Origin: Flavobacteriales bacterium
GTDB taxonomy: Bacteria; Bacteroidota; Bacteroidia; Flavobacteriales; Crocinitomicaceae
Assembly: GCA_947375085.1 (NCBI GenBank)
Contig: CANCEQ010000188.1
Span: 1-6,080, forward strand
DNA length: 6,080 nt
Direction: 5' to 3'
Positions 1 through 6,051 of this stretch are shown piece by piece. The translations under genes were made by a program, and so were the position numbers. How positions within the stretch are numbered: position 1 is the first letter of the stretch; every line of letters begins with the position of its first letter. The notes under the pieces are model-generated. The model was not told where the DNA came from. It searched no databases and was given only the letters and a program-made list of their open reading frames with translations.

Positions 1-512
1 TTTCTTTCATTTTCTTGCTTGTATTTATACAAATAAAACCAACCGATAAATAGTATACAAACGGCAGGGAGATTGATTAGAAAGTTATTTGAATAATACC
101 CAAAAAGCGGAGATGAAAAAATCAGAAGTGGAATAAAAAGGGAATAAAACAAGTTGTTTAAAAATCGGTCACACAGTTTGAATAAGAAAAATAGCCCTAA
201 AAAAACGATACTTAAATTGAGAAGCCGAACAGTAACATAATTTTGACCTGTGATTTTCCAAATGGCGGCATTTACGTAATAAATAATAGGAAATTCTCCA
301 ACGGCCTTACCTCCTATTGAAGCTTGAAAATGAATTTTCGGTTCAAAAAAATGCATTCCCTCCTCAAAATAATTTTTGGTAATCGATAATGCATCAGCCT
401 GACGCCATTGATGTATAGATGAAGGAGGGTATTTAATTGAAATTTGAAGTTTGTATAAAAACGATACAAGTATAAATAATAAAATGAAAATCAGATTTTT
501 GTACTTGTTCAT
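1..512 (-). CDS. GT-C fold membrane glycosyltransferase (PMT/ArnT-like), partial
   Basis: The N-terminal 170 codons of a reading frame that starts with ATG at 512 and is still open at the window edge, so the C-terminus is missing. The protein opens with a hydrophobic segment (about residues 6-22), then a polar loop containing HQWRQAD (34-40), then GEFPIIYY (72-79) and VRLLNLS (95-101), followed by further membrane segments (about 97-113, 122-138 and 143-162). An acidic residue in the first periplasmic loop after TM1, followed by a proline-tyrosine stretch and an R-L-x-N/S motif at the next helix, is the usual start of PMT-type glycosyltransferases (GT39/GT83, ArnT-like), which use polyprenyl-phosphate sugars at the periplasmic face of the inner membrane. 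D40 is the likely catalytic-site acid by position. Family members usually run to 450-550 residues. Acceptor and donor cannot be told. It sits 22 bases downstream of the YD-repeat gene and may be co-transcribed, although it has its own -7-like box. Confidence 0.82.
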   Translation of the reverse strand, partial: MNKYKNLIFILLFILVSFLYKLQISIKYPPSSIHQWRQADALSITKNYFEEGMHFFEPKIHFQASIGGKAVGEFPIIYYVNAAIWKITGQNYVTVRLLNLSIVFLGLFFLFKLCDRFLNNLFYSLFIPLLIFSSPLFGYYSNNFLINLPAVCILFIGWFYLYKYKQENER

Positions 513-516
513 ACTT

Positions 517-524
517 CAAATTTA
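517..524 (-). promoter_or_regulatory. Candidate -7 box (TAAATTTG) for the glycosyltransferase gene
   Basis: On the minus strand, TAAATTTG matches the Bacteroidota -7 consensus TAnnTTTG exactly. Only four bases (AAGT) separate it from the ATG at 512, so a transcript from it would have almost no leader. I see no good -33 TTG at the usual distance; that region lies in the 3' end of the upstream gene. It may be a chance match in AT-rich DNA. Confidence 0.4.
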
Positions 525-534
525 ATCAACCTTT

Positions 535-1419
535 TTATTTATAAAACTCGTAATTCATAAATCGTAAAATCATTATAAAATTTGATTTTACTTCTCTTGT
601 TAGAACAGAGGACAATAATTTAGTGTCTACATTATAAATAATTTGAATATCTGTTGTAAACACGCCGTTTTTATAAATGTGTTTTTCAACTAGATCTCCA
701 AATTCATCGTATTTAAAAAACCATTCTTCTGCAAATTTTCCATCCAAAGTAGCATTCGAACGAATCGCTGAAATATACCCTTTTTCGTTGTATTCATAAA
801 CTTGTTTTACTTTTCCAGAAGTCATTTTCAAACGTTCTTCTTTCTCTAGTAAATATCCATCCGTATTGTAATAGCTAAATTCTTCCATATAGGGTAAATT
901 ATAGCTATTGAAAACTGTTTTTTTCTGTTGAAGAGGAAAGGTATCGTACTTCATTGTTTCTTTGTTGATTACGAAAGTACGTTCTAGATTTCCTTTGTCA
1001 TCAAATACATCACGATGCGTTTCTTCAGAAAGAATGTGACCTAAATTATCGTATTGATAATGAACAGATCCATAACCTCCTGAATCTTTCTTGCGATGCA
1101 TAGTCAATAAATTTGTCGGAGAATATTCATACATATTTTGTATTGTATCTTTGATTCCGTCATCACTTCTAGTTTCAAACGATTCAATTAAATGTCCGGA
1201 TGCATCAAATTCATATGTACTCTTATAGGGAGTTTTACGCATAATATCTCCCGCTTTCTTAAAGGTATATTCGCCTTTAATCTTTTTGACTTTATTTAAC
1301 TTGATAAAATTTTCATCAAAAAATGGCTGATCGGTAAAAGCCAAACCACGTTTATTATCAAGTATTTGAGAATTTAACAAACTTGATACAAAACAAAAAA
1401 GGAGCAGTAATTTTTTCAC
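535..1419 (-). CDS. Secreted YD-repeat-like (RHS-type) protein
   Basis: A 294-residue protein with a type I signal peptide: a KK pair, a leucine-rich core (about residues 4-15) and an N-S-Q cleavage region near 16-18. There is no lipobox, since Cys9 lies inside the hydrophobic core. The mature part holds about nine degenerate repeats of the form aromatic-x-aromatic-D/N-x-x-G-x-L/I, near residues 69, 97, 121, 138, 168, 182, 208, 235 and 261; clear ones are YEFDASGHLIE, YQYDNLGHILS, YEYNEKGYIS and FKYDEFGDLVE. These resemble single YD/RHS repeats, but the protein is far too short for an RHS toxin shell and has no core or toxin domain. It is probably a small periplasmic or surface-exposed beta-sheet protein. 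The start is GTG at 1419: no in-frame ATG lies upstream, and the signal peptide begins right at this codon. No type IX secretion C-terminal domain is evident. Specific function is unknown. Confidence 0.75.
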   Translation of the reverse strand: MKKLLLLFCFVSSLLNSQILDNKRGLAFTDQPFFDENFIKLNKVKKIKGEYTFKKAGDIMRKTPYKSTYEFDASGHLIESFETRSDDGIKDTIQNMYEYSPTNLLTMHRKKDSGGYGSVHYQYDNLGHILSEETHRDVFDDKGNLERTFVINKETMKYDTFPLQQKKTVFNSYNLPYMEEFSYYNTDGYLLEKEERLKMTSGKVKQVYEYNEKGYISAIRSNATLDGKFAEEWFFKYDEFGDLVEKHIYKNGVFTTDIQIIYNVDTKLLSSVLTREVKSNFIMILRFMNYEFYK

Positions 1420-1423
1420 AATG

Positions 1424-1431
1424 TAAATGTA
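1424..1431 (-). promoter_or_regulatory. Weak candidate -7 box (TACATTTA) for the YD-repeat gene
   Basis: On the minus strand, TACATTTA matches TAnnTTTG at all positions except the last. It lies four bases (CATT) before the GTG start. No convincing -33 element is seen. It is listed because its spacing equals that of the boxes in front of the two neighbouring genes. Confidence 0.28.
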
Positions 1432-1451
1432 GGAAATTATTTGTGAATTTC

Positions 1452-1513
1452 AGGTTGAGATTTAGGTTAAGGTTAAGAGAGATATACCTTAACCTCAATC
1501 TTATTCTTAACCT
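1452..1513. repeat. Large imperfect palindrome of GGTTRAG units between divergent genes
   Basis: The left half carries GGTTGAG (1453-1459) and two overlapping GGTTAAG (1465-1471 and 1471-1477). The right half carries the reverse complement CTTAACC at 1488-1494 and 1506-1512. The core AGGTTAAGG (1464-1472) pairs perfectly with CCTTAACCT (1487-1495) around a 14-base loop. The stem extends through 1456-1462 with 1497-1503, after one mismatch and with one G-U pair. In another register, AGGTTGAG (1452-1459) pairs with CTTAACCT (1506-1513), again with one G-U. The element fills most of the space between the two candidate divergent promoters and overlaps the -33 region expected for the Hsp70-like gene. 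It could be a shared operator, a REP-like dispersed repeat or a transcript hairpin; the sequence alone does not decide. Confidence 0.6.
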
Positions 1514-1521
1514 ATTTTTTT

Positions 1522-1529
1522 TAACTTTG
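1522..1529 (+). promoter_or_regulatory. Candidate -7 box (TAACTTTG) for the Hsp70-like gene
   Basis: TAACTTTG is an exact match to the Bacteroidota -7 consensus TAnnTTTG and ends four bases before the ATG at 1534. The TAA inside it (1522-1524) is an in-frame stop for the downstream gene, so translation cannot begin further upstream. No clear TTG lies at the -33 distance, where the right arm of the palindrome sits. If it is used, the transcript would begin at or next to the AUG. Confidence 0.5.
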
Positions 1530-1533
1530 TTTT

Positions 1534-2802
1534 ATGCAACAACATCTTTACGGTATTGATTTTGGGACGACAAATTCGGTGCTTTCCATTTTTGATCGTT
1601 CGACAAAACAAATCGTTGAGACAATTTCTGTACCCTCTATTTTATATTTCCCTATTAATCAATCAAGTGACGATGAATTGAATTATTTAGTAGGTGAAAA
1701 AGCAATAGAAAGTTACCTGGCTGAAAATATGAAAGGTCGTTTTATGAAATCGATTAAGCAAATTTTACCTGTTAGTAGTTTTGTCAACACGAGAATTGGA
1801 AATAATTTGTATTCTGCTTCAGATTTGGTATCCTTTATTTTGATTGATTTGAAAAAAGCGGCTGATAAAATTATTGGATATACTTGTGAAACGGCAATTA
1901 TCGGACGACCAGTATTCTTTGACGATTTAAACAAAGGGAAAGATGATTTAGCACAGAAAAGATTACTTGAAGCAGCTGAAATTGCTGGATTTACTTCTAT
2001 ACGTTTTCAATTTGAGCCGATAAGTGCCGCATTTGCCTACGAAAAAACAATAAAGAAAAAGGAAAGAGTCTTGGTAGCCGATTTAGGAGGAGGAACAACC
2101 GATTTTACATTGATTGAATTAGATCCAACTAAATCGACTAGCATCAATCGAAGAGAAGATATTTTAGCAACCGGAGGAATTTACATTGGAGGAGATAATT
2201 TCGATTCTTCGTTTATGTGGGAGAAAGGGACTCCTTATTTTGGAAGAGGAATACAATATGAATCAATGCCAGGCAAAATGGTTGATTTACCGACTTCTTT
2301 TTTTCAAAATATTTGTTCGTGGAAAGAAATGAATTTTTTCAATGGACAGAAAGTAAAAAATAGCCTCAATCAGTATTTTGTCTATACCAAACGCAATCCG
2401 ATTTTTAAAAATTTAATCACATTAATTGACAACAATTTAGGATTTTCAGTGTTTAAAGAGATTGAAAAAGTTAAAATACAACTAACTGAAAATGAATTAA
2501 CTGATTTTGATTTTTCTATATTGGATATTCAGATTAAAGAAGAAATTTCGAAAGAGAAATATGCAGAAATAATCAATGATGATGTAATTTCTATTGAAAA
2601 ATATTTGAATAAATTTTTAGAAACCAATGCTATCGATTCTTCTCAAATCGATAGTTTATTTTTAACAGGAGGAACCTCTTTGGTTCCATCAGTTAAGCAA
2701 ATATTTCATCAGAAATTCCCAACAACCCCGATTCATTCGGGAGATAATTTTATAAGTGTTGCGAATGGATTAGCTTTGAGTGAGTATCTGTTTGAGGAAT
2801 AA
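1534..2802 (+). CDS. Hsp70 family protein, YegD-like (ATPase domain only)
   Basis: A 422-residue cytoplasmic protein with the full actin/Hsp70 nucleotide-binding signature: phosphate-1 loop GIDFGTTNS (residues 7-15), a lysine aligning with the Hsp70 catalytic Lys (K75 in SIKQIL), FEPISAAFAY (160-169, the NEPTAAALAYG equivalent), phosphate-2 loop DLGGGTTD (183-190) and adenosine motif LFLTGGTSLVPS (375-386). The protein ends about 36 residues after the adenosine motif, so the substrate-binding and lid domains of DnaK are absent. From memory of the family, the length, the IIGRPVFF stretch just before the EP motif, the IGGDNFD segment after phosphate-2 and the C-terminal GDNFISVANGLA match E. 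coli YegD (about 450 residues), a putative chaperone of poorly defined role. The start is fixed: an in-frame stop lies 10 bases upstream and the first motif begins at residue 7. It appears monocistronic, since the next gene has its own promoter. No gene symbol is given because orthology was not tested. Confidence 0.9.
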   Translation: MQQHLYGIDFGTTNSVLSIFDRSTKQIVETISVPSILYFPINQSSDDELNYLVGEKAIESYLAENMKGRFMKSIKQILPVSSFVNTRIGNNLYSASDLVSFILIDLKKAADKIIGYTCETAIIGRPVFFDDLNKGKDDLAQKRLLEAAEIAGFTSIRFQFEPISAAFAYEKTIKKKERVLVADLGGGTTDFTLIELDPTKSTSINRREDILATGGIYIGGDNFDSSFMWEKGTPYFGRGIQYESMPGKMVDLPTSFFQNICSWKEMNFFNGQKVKNSLNQYFVYTKRNPIFKNLITLIDNNLGFSVFKEIEKVKIQLTENELTDFDFSILDIQIKEEISKEKYAEIINDDVISIEKYLNKFLETNAIDSSQIDSLFLTGGTSLVPSVKQIFHQKFPTTPIHSGDNFISVANGLALSEYLFEE

Positions 2803-2828
2803 AGAGTGTTAAAAAGCAGTTAAATAGA

Positions 2829-2857
2829 TTGATATTTTAAAATTGACATTACTTTTG
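2829..2857 (+). promoter_or_regulatory. Bacteroidota-type promoter for the DUF5686 gene
   Basis: TTG at 2829-2831 (-33 element) and TACTTTTG at 2850-2857 (exact TAnnTTTG -7 element) are separated by 18 bases, within the known range for the primary Bacteroidota sigma factor. The box is followed by CC, and the ATG lies 23 bases downstream of it. The predicted leader is therefore about 15-18 bases and AT-rich with no Shine-Dalgarno sequence. This is the best promoter in the window and shows that the gene need not depend on read-through from the Hsp70-like gene. Confidence 0.62.
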
Positions 2858-2880
2858 CCGAAAATTAAATAATAGTTTAA

Positions 2881-5400
2881 ATGCGTTTATTTTTAATCAC
2901 CTTTATTATTACCTCATTTCACTTTTTTTGTAATTCTCAAAATGTTTATGGTGTCTTAAAAGATAGTAGTAATGTTACTATTCCATATGCTCAAGTTTTA
3001 ATTAAAAGTATAAATTATAACACTGTTTCAAATTCAGAAGGTTATTTCCAGTTGTTTTTAAATAAAGGTAAATACCCAATTGAATATAGATCCATTGGTT
3101 TTGAAACGAAAGCGGATACAATTTTAGTAACTGATTCGCCATTAAGTTTAAATGTTATTTTGAATTATTCTGCTTCAAGTCTTGAAGTTGTCAACGTTAT
3201 AGGAAAAAGTAATCGAAATTTAGGTAGAGAAATCATAAAGAATGTTATGGAAAAACGTAAAATATTCGCCGATTCTCTTTCTGAATATACCTGTGATACT
3301 TATTGTTTTGGTTCATTAGAAAAAGAAAAAACAGATAGTTTACTTCAAGATTCTATCATAAATAAACAAAAGTTAAATATTATTGAATGGAAAGCAAAAA
3401 CATCATTTAAAGCTCCACAAAAATTCAAAGATGATTTTTATGCATTTATGGATTATAGAGATGCACAAAGAGAAATTAAGCAATCCGAACAAGATGCCAA
3501 TTGGAAATTGTTAAATGGATATGAAAATAGTATTGTTGACCAAACTATCATAAAATCTAATCCCTATCTTTTTGTTCAAGGGATAAAAGAGATTCATTTT
3601 TCTATTTTTGATAATGTAATTGATGCCCCACGTTTGACCACTGGACCTATCATTTCTCCGATTGCATTCAATTCATTTTTGCATTATGATTTTAAAATAG
3701 AAAACATTTACTTCGATTCGTTGAATCAGAAAATTTATCAAATTCACGTTGAACCACTTTTCAAATATGAGCCATTATTCAATGGAACAATTAACATAAA
3801 AGATGAAAATTGGGAGGTATTATCGTATGATTTTGAAATAAATCCAGAAACTTTACTTTTTTTTAAAAATATTCATCTACTCTGTAGTTATGAAAATCAA
3901 AAGGGTCATTTAGTTCCAGTTCGAAGAGAATATTTTTATCAGGTAAGGAATAATTCAAAATCGATTAAAGGATATATTCGAGTAAATCAAAATGATTTCA
4001 AATTTAAAGTGGAAGATAAAGCGAAACATTTTTGGGAGGAATCAGTTGTTTATCAGCCTGAAGCATTTAACACAGATTCAAACTATTGGAAGAAAAATCG
4101 TCCATTTAAATTGAAGGAATACGAAACAAGATTTATGAAAGATCAGGATAGTATTTTTAACTACCATCATTCGGATGAATATTATCGTTATAAAGATAGC
4201 GTATTAAATAAAGTATCACCTATTACCTTGTGGAAATATGGTTATTATCATACTAATTCGTTTAAAGAATACACTATTTCAACTTCACGATTAATGAATT
4301 CACTAAATTTCTTTGATGTAGGAGGTACTCGAATTCACCCTTGGCTATCATATCAAAAAACCCTTAAAAATGGTAAACGTTTTACTTTGAAACAGTTAGT
4401 TGATTATGGTTTTTTAAATAAAGATTTGAGAGGTTCATTTTCAGGTTTGTATATGTTTAATCCTTTAAATTTTTCAGAAATTGGATTTGACATTGGTAAT
4501 ATATATGAGTATGTAAATAATACGGCTAATATTTTGAGTAGTGTTTTTCCTAAAAATAAAATTAGTCAAAAAAATATTGGTGTAAGTTTTAGAAAGGAAG
4601 TGATTAATGGATTGTATGTTAAAGCTGGTTTGAATTTTTCAGATAGATCAAGCATTACAAATTTAAAGTATCCTGATTGGACTAAAAAATATTATTCAGA
4701 TAGTGTAAGTTATTTACCTATGAATTTTAATGCTTATCGTACAGCATTAATAACTTTAAATGCAGAATATTATTTCAGGCAGAAATATATGTTAAGAAAA
4801 AATCGAAAATATGCTTTGGGGAGTCCTTGGCCTCGTTTAAATTTAACTTATATTAAAGCAATTCCAAATGTTTTTAAATCTTCGGCAGATTATGACTACT
4901 TGGAAATGAATGTAATGCAAAATATAAAACTTAAAACTTTAGGTAGTACAAGATGGCAAATTACAGCTGGAAGTTTTTTAAATTCTCGAAAATTATATTA
5001 CGTTGATCAACGATTTTTTAGGCATTCTAATTATTTTTATTTACAAGATCCAATTAATAATCTTCAAATGTTAGATACTACATTGAGTATGAATAAGTCC
5101 TTTATTCAATTCAATGTTATTCATCATTTTAACGGCTTTTTCTTGAATAAAATTTGGCTGATTAATAAACTTAAATTAGAAGAAGTTGTGATTTTTAATT
5201 TTCTAAAAATACCAAATTCTAATTTTTATCAAAGTGAACTTTTGGTAGGACTTGAAAGAAAAGTTACAATTTTTGGAAGTATTATGAAAATAGGTGCATT
5301 TTATAGTTTAAAAGATAAATATCAATCCACATCATTAGGTTGTCAATTTAAAATTGGTTTCAATGGATATAACTTTTTCAATGATAAATGGGATTATTGA
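2881..5400 (+). CDS. DUF5686 / carboxypeptidase-regulatory-like outer-membrane protein
   Basis: An 839-residue protein with a signal peptide (hydrophobic core about residues 3-16, N-S-Q at 18-20). Residues about 22-105 form a carboxypeptidase-regulatory-like beta-sandwich, with the usual run of VYGVLKDSS, IPYAQVLIKS, VSNSEGYFQL and YRSIGFE; the same domain begins many SusC/TonB-dependent receptors. There is no TonB plug domain after it. Instead comes LGREIIKNVMEKR (114-126) and a long region fitting DUF5686, a Bacteroidota family of unknown function. The C-terminal half (about 480-839) is rich in alternating aromatic and polar strands and ends in NDKWDY, with a final aromatic residue as in outer-membrane beta-barrels. 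Cys17 is not in a proper lipobox. Expected location is the outer membrane. What it transports, anchors or senses is not known. The full length looks normal for the family and no frameshift was seen. Confidence 0.85.
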   Translation: MRLFLITFIITSFHFFCNSQNVYGVLKDSSNVTIPYAQVLIKSINYNTVSNSEGYFQLFLNKGKYPIEYRSIGFETKADTILVTDSPLSLNVILNYSASSLEVVNVIGKSNRNLGREIIKNVMEKRKIFADSLSEYTCDTYCFGSLEKEKTDSLLQDSIINKQKLNIIEWKAKTSFKAPQKFKDDFYAFMDYRDAQREIKQSEQDANWKLLNGYENSIVDQTIIKSNPYLFVQGIKEIHFSIFDNVIDAPRLTTGPIISPIAFNSFLHYDFKIENIYFDSLNQKIYQIHVEPLFKYEPLFNGTINIKDENWEVLSYDFEINPETLLFFKNIHLLCSYENQKGHLVPVRREYFYQVRNNSKSIKGYIRVNQNDFKFKVEDKAKHFWEESVVYQPEAFNTDSNYWKKNRPFKLKEYETRFMKDQDSIFNYHHSDEYYRYKDSVLNKVSPITLWKYGYYHTNSFKEYTISTSRLMNSLNFFDVGGTRIHPWLSYQKTLKNGKRFTLKQLVDYGFLNKDLRGSFSGLYMFNPLNFSEIGFDIGNIYEYVNNTANILSSVFPKNKISQKNIGVSFRKEVINGLYVKAGLNFSDRSSITNLKYPDWTKKYYSDSVSYLPMNFNAYRTALITLNAEYYFRQKYMLRKNRKYALGSPWPRLNLTYIKAIPNVFKSSADYDYLEMNVMQNIKLKTLGSTRWQITAGSFLNSRKLYYVDQRFFRHSNYFYLQDPINNLQMLDTTLSMNKSFIQFNVIHHFNGFFLNKIWLINKLKLEEVVIFNFLKIPNSNFYQSELLVGLERKVTIFGSIMKIGAFYSLKDKYQSTSLGCQFKIGFNGYNFFNDKWDY

Positions 5401-5452
5401 ATTAAAAAATTCAGACTAATAAAAAGTTTTAATAAGGAAAAGATTTAAAATA

Positions 5453-5471
5453 GAATAATTGGATTTTATTC
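5453..5471 (-). terminator. Weak possible terminator hairpin of the thioesterase gene
   Basis: Read on the minus strand, GAATAA (5471-5466) and TTATTC (5458-5453) form a six-base stem with a seven-base loop that overlaps the stop codon. It is followed by the T-rich tail TATTTTAAATCTTTT. The stem is short and AT-rich, so this is only a suggestion. The 65 bases between the two convergent stops hold no stronger terminator on either strand. Confidence 0.22.
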
Positions 5472-5978
5472 AAAAAACAAAGCTTTCAATTCAGTTGCTT
5501 CGTGGGGATGTAATTTTCCTGCTAAAATCAAACTCAATTGTTTTCTTCTTAAAGCACCTTCAAATCTGGCTTTTTCTTCTTCAGTTTCAGGAATTAATTC
5601 CGGAACTTGTATTGGTCCACCGTGTTGATCTACAGCTACAAAAGTATAAATCGCTTCATTCGATTTACGTTTTTTACCTGAAACCTGATCTTCTACAAAA
5701 ACGTCAACGAATACTTCCATTGATGAATTAAAAGCTCTAGAAACTTTTGCTTCCAATGTGACGATAGCAGAATGATTGATAGGTTCACGAAAAGATACAT
5801 TATTTACAGAAGCAGTTACTACAACACGTCTACAATGTCTGTGAGCAGATACACTTGCTATAACATCCATCCAAGCTAGTAACTGACCACCAAATAAATT
5901 ACCCAATGTGTTGGTATCGTTTGGTAGCACTACTTTAGTTGATACTGAAAGTGTTTCTGAAGCTTTTCTTGGATTCAT
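5466..5978 (-). CDS. Acyl-CoA thioesterase, hotdog fold (YciA/BACH type)
   Basis: A 170-residue soluble protein with the hallmark of the hexameric hotdog acyl-CoA thioesterases: VLPNDTNTLGNLFGGQLLAW (residues 17-36) then MD (37-38), matching the D/N-x-N-x-x-G-x-x-F/H-G-G-x-x-x-x-x-x-D pattern at the start of the hotdog helix. Next come VTASVNNVSFREPI (54-67), the strand that lines the active site, and SNEAIYTFVAVD (105-116). It hydrolyses acyl-CoA to free fatty acid and CoA in the cytoplasm; D38 and N23 are candidates for active-site residues by position. The tail (about 130-170) is charged and helical, as in other Bacteroidota members. One hotdog domain is present, as in YciA, not two as in mammalian ACOT7. 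The ATG at 5978 gives a complete first strand. The gene stands alone, convergent with the DUF5686 gene. Chain-length preference cannot be read from the sequence. Confidence 0.92.
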   Translation of the reverse strand: MNPRKASETLSVSTKVVLPNDTNTLGNLFGGQLLAWMDVIASVSAHRHCRRVVVTASVNNVSFREPINHSAIVTLEAKVSRAFNSSMEVFVDVFVEDQVSGKKRKSNEAIYTFVAVDQHGGPIQVPELIPETEEEKARFEGALRRKQLSLILAGKLHPHEATELKALFFE

Positions 5979-5998
5979 TTCTTTAATTTTAAGTTGTA

Positions 5999-6006
5999 CA
6001 AATTTA
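5999..6006 (-). promoter_or_regulatory. Candidate -7 box (TAAATTTG) of the thioesterase gene
   Basis: On the minus strand, TAAATTTG matches the TAnnTTTG consensus exactly and lies 20 bases before the ATG, giving a predicted leader of about 12-15 bases. The -33 element is unclear; the expected place (about 6025-6033) falls in the left arm of the inverted repeat at 6023-6051. The leader ends in AAATTAAAGAA, purine-rich but not a Shine-Dalgarno sequence. Confidence 0.5.
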
Positions 6007-6022
6007 CTTAAAACTTATTTTT

Positions 6023-6051
6023 AAATAGAATTTATTAAATATATTCTATTT
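6023..6051. repeat. Inverted repeat AAATAGAAT / ATTCTATTT upstream of the thioesterase gene
   Basis: AAATAGAAT (6023-6031) and ATTCTATTT (6043-6051) are perfect nine-base reverse complements around an 11-base AT-only spacer. The element starts 17 bases upstream of the thioesterase -7 box and overlaps the expected -33 region. It could be an operator, or the terminator of a gene entering from the right edge (a T run follows on the plus strand at 6049-6054). With stems this AT-rich, chance is also possible. Confidence 0.35.

Noticed and set aside
535..1419. RHS-type polymorphic toxin
   Set aside because: It is under 300 residues, with no RHS core, no C-terminal toxin domain and no following immunity gene; the next gene is a glycosyltransferase.
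1713..1934. 73-codon open frame on the minus strand
   Set aside because: It lies wholly inside the Hsp70-like gene, antisense to conserved ATPase-domain sequence, and its translation resembles no family I recognise.
2630..2654. Perfect inverted repeat CTATCGAT / ATCGATAG inside the Hsp70-like gene
   Set aside because: It comes from two Ile-Asp codon pairs, each giving the self-complementary ATCGAT, in a repeated I-D-S peptide. It is explained by coding and is not a likely terminator or site.
1534..2802. Plasmid-segregation or cytoskeletal actin (ParM/MreB) instead of Hsp70
   Set aside because: The EPISAAFAY and DLGGGTTD motifs, the extra region after phosphate-2 and the C-terminal GDNFISVANGLA fit Hsp70/YegD better, and no segregation partner or membrane-targeting helix is present.
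5401..5433. ATTAAAA / TTTTAAT inverted repeat after the DUF5686 stop
   Set aside because: The stem is seven A-T pairs around a 19-base loop with no T run after it, so it is too weak to call a terminator.
5459..5731. 90-codon open frame on the plus strand
   Set aside because: It is antisense to the well-supported thioesterase gene; its leucine-rich translation is what the complementary codons produce.
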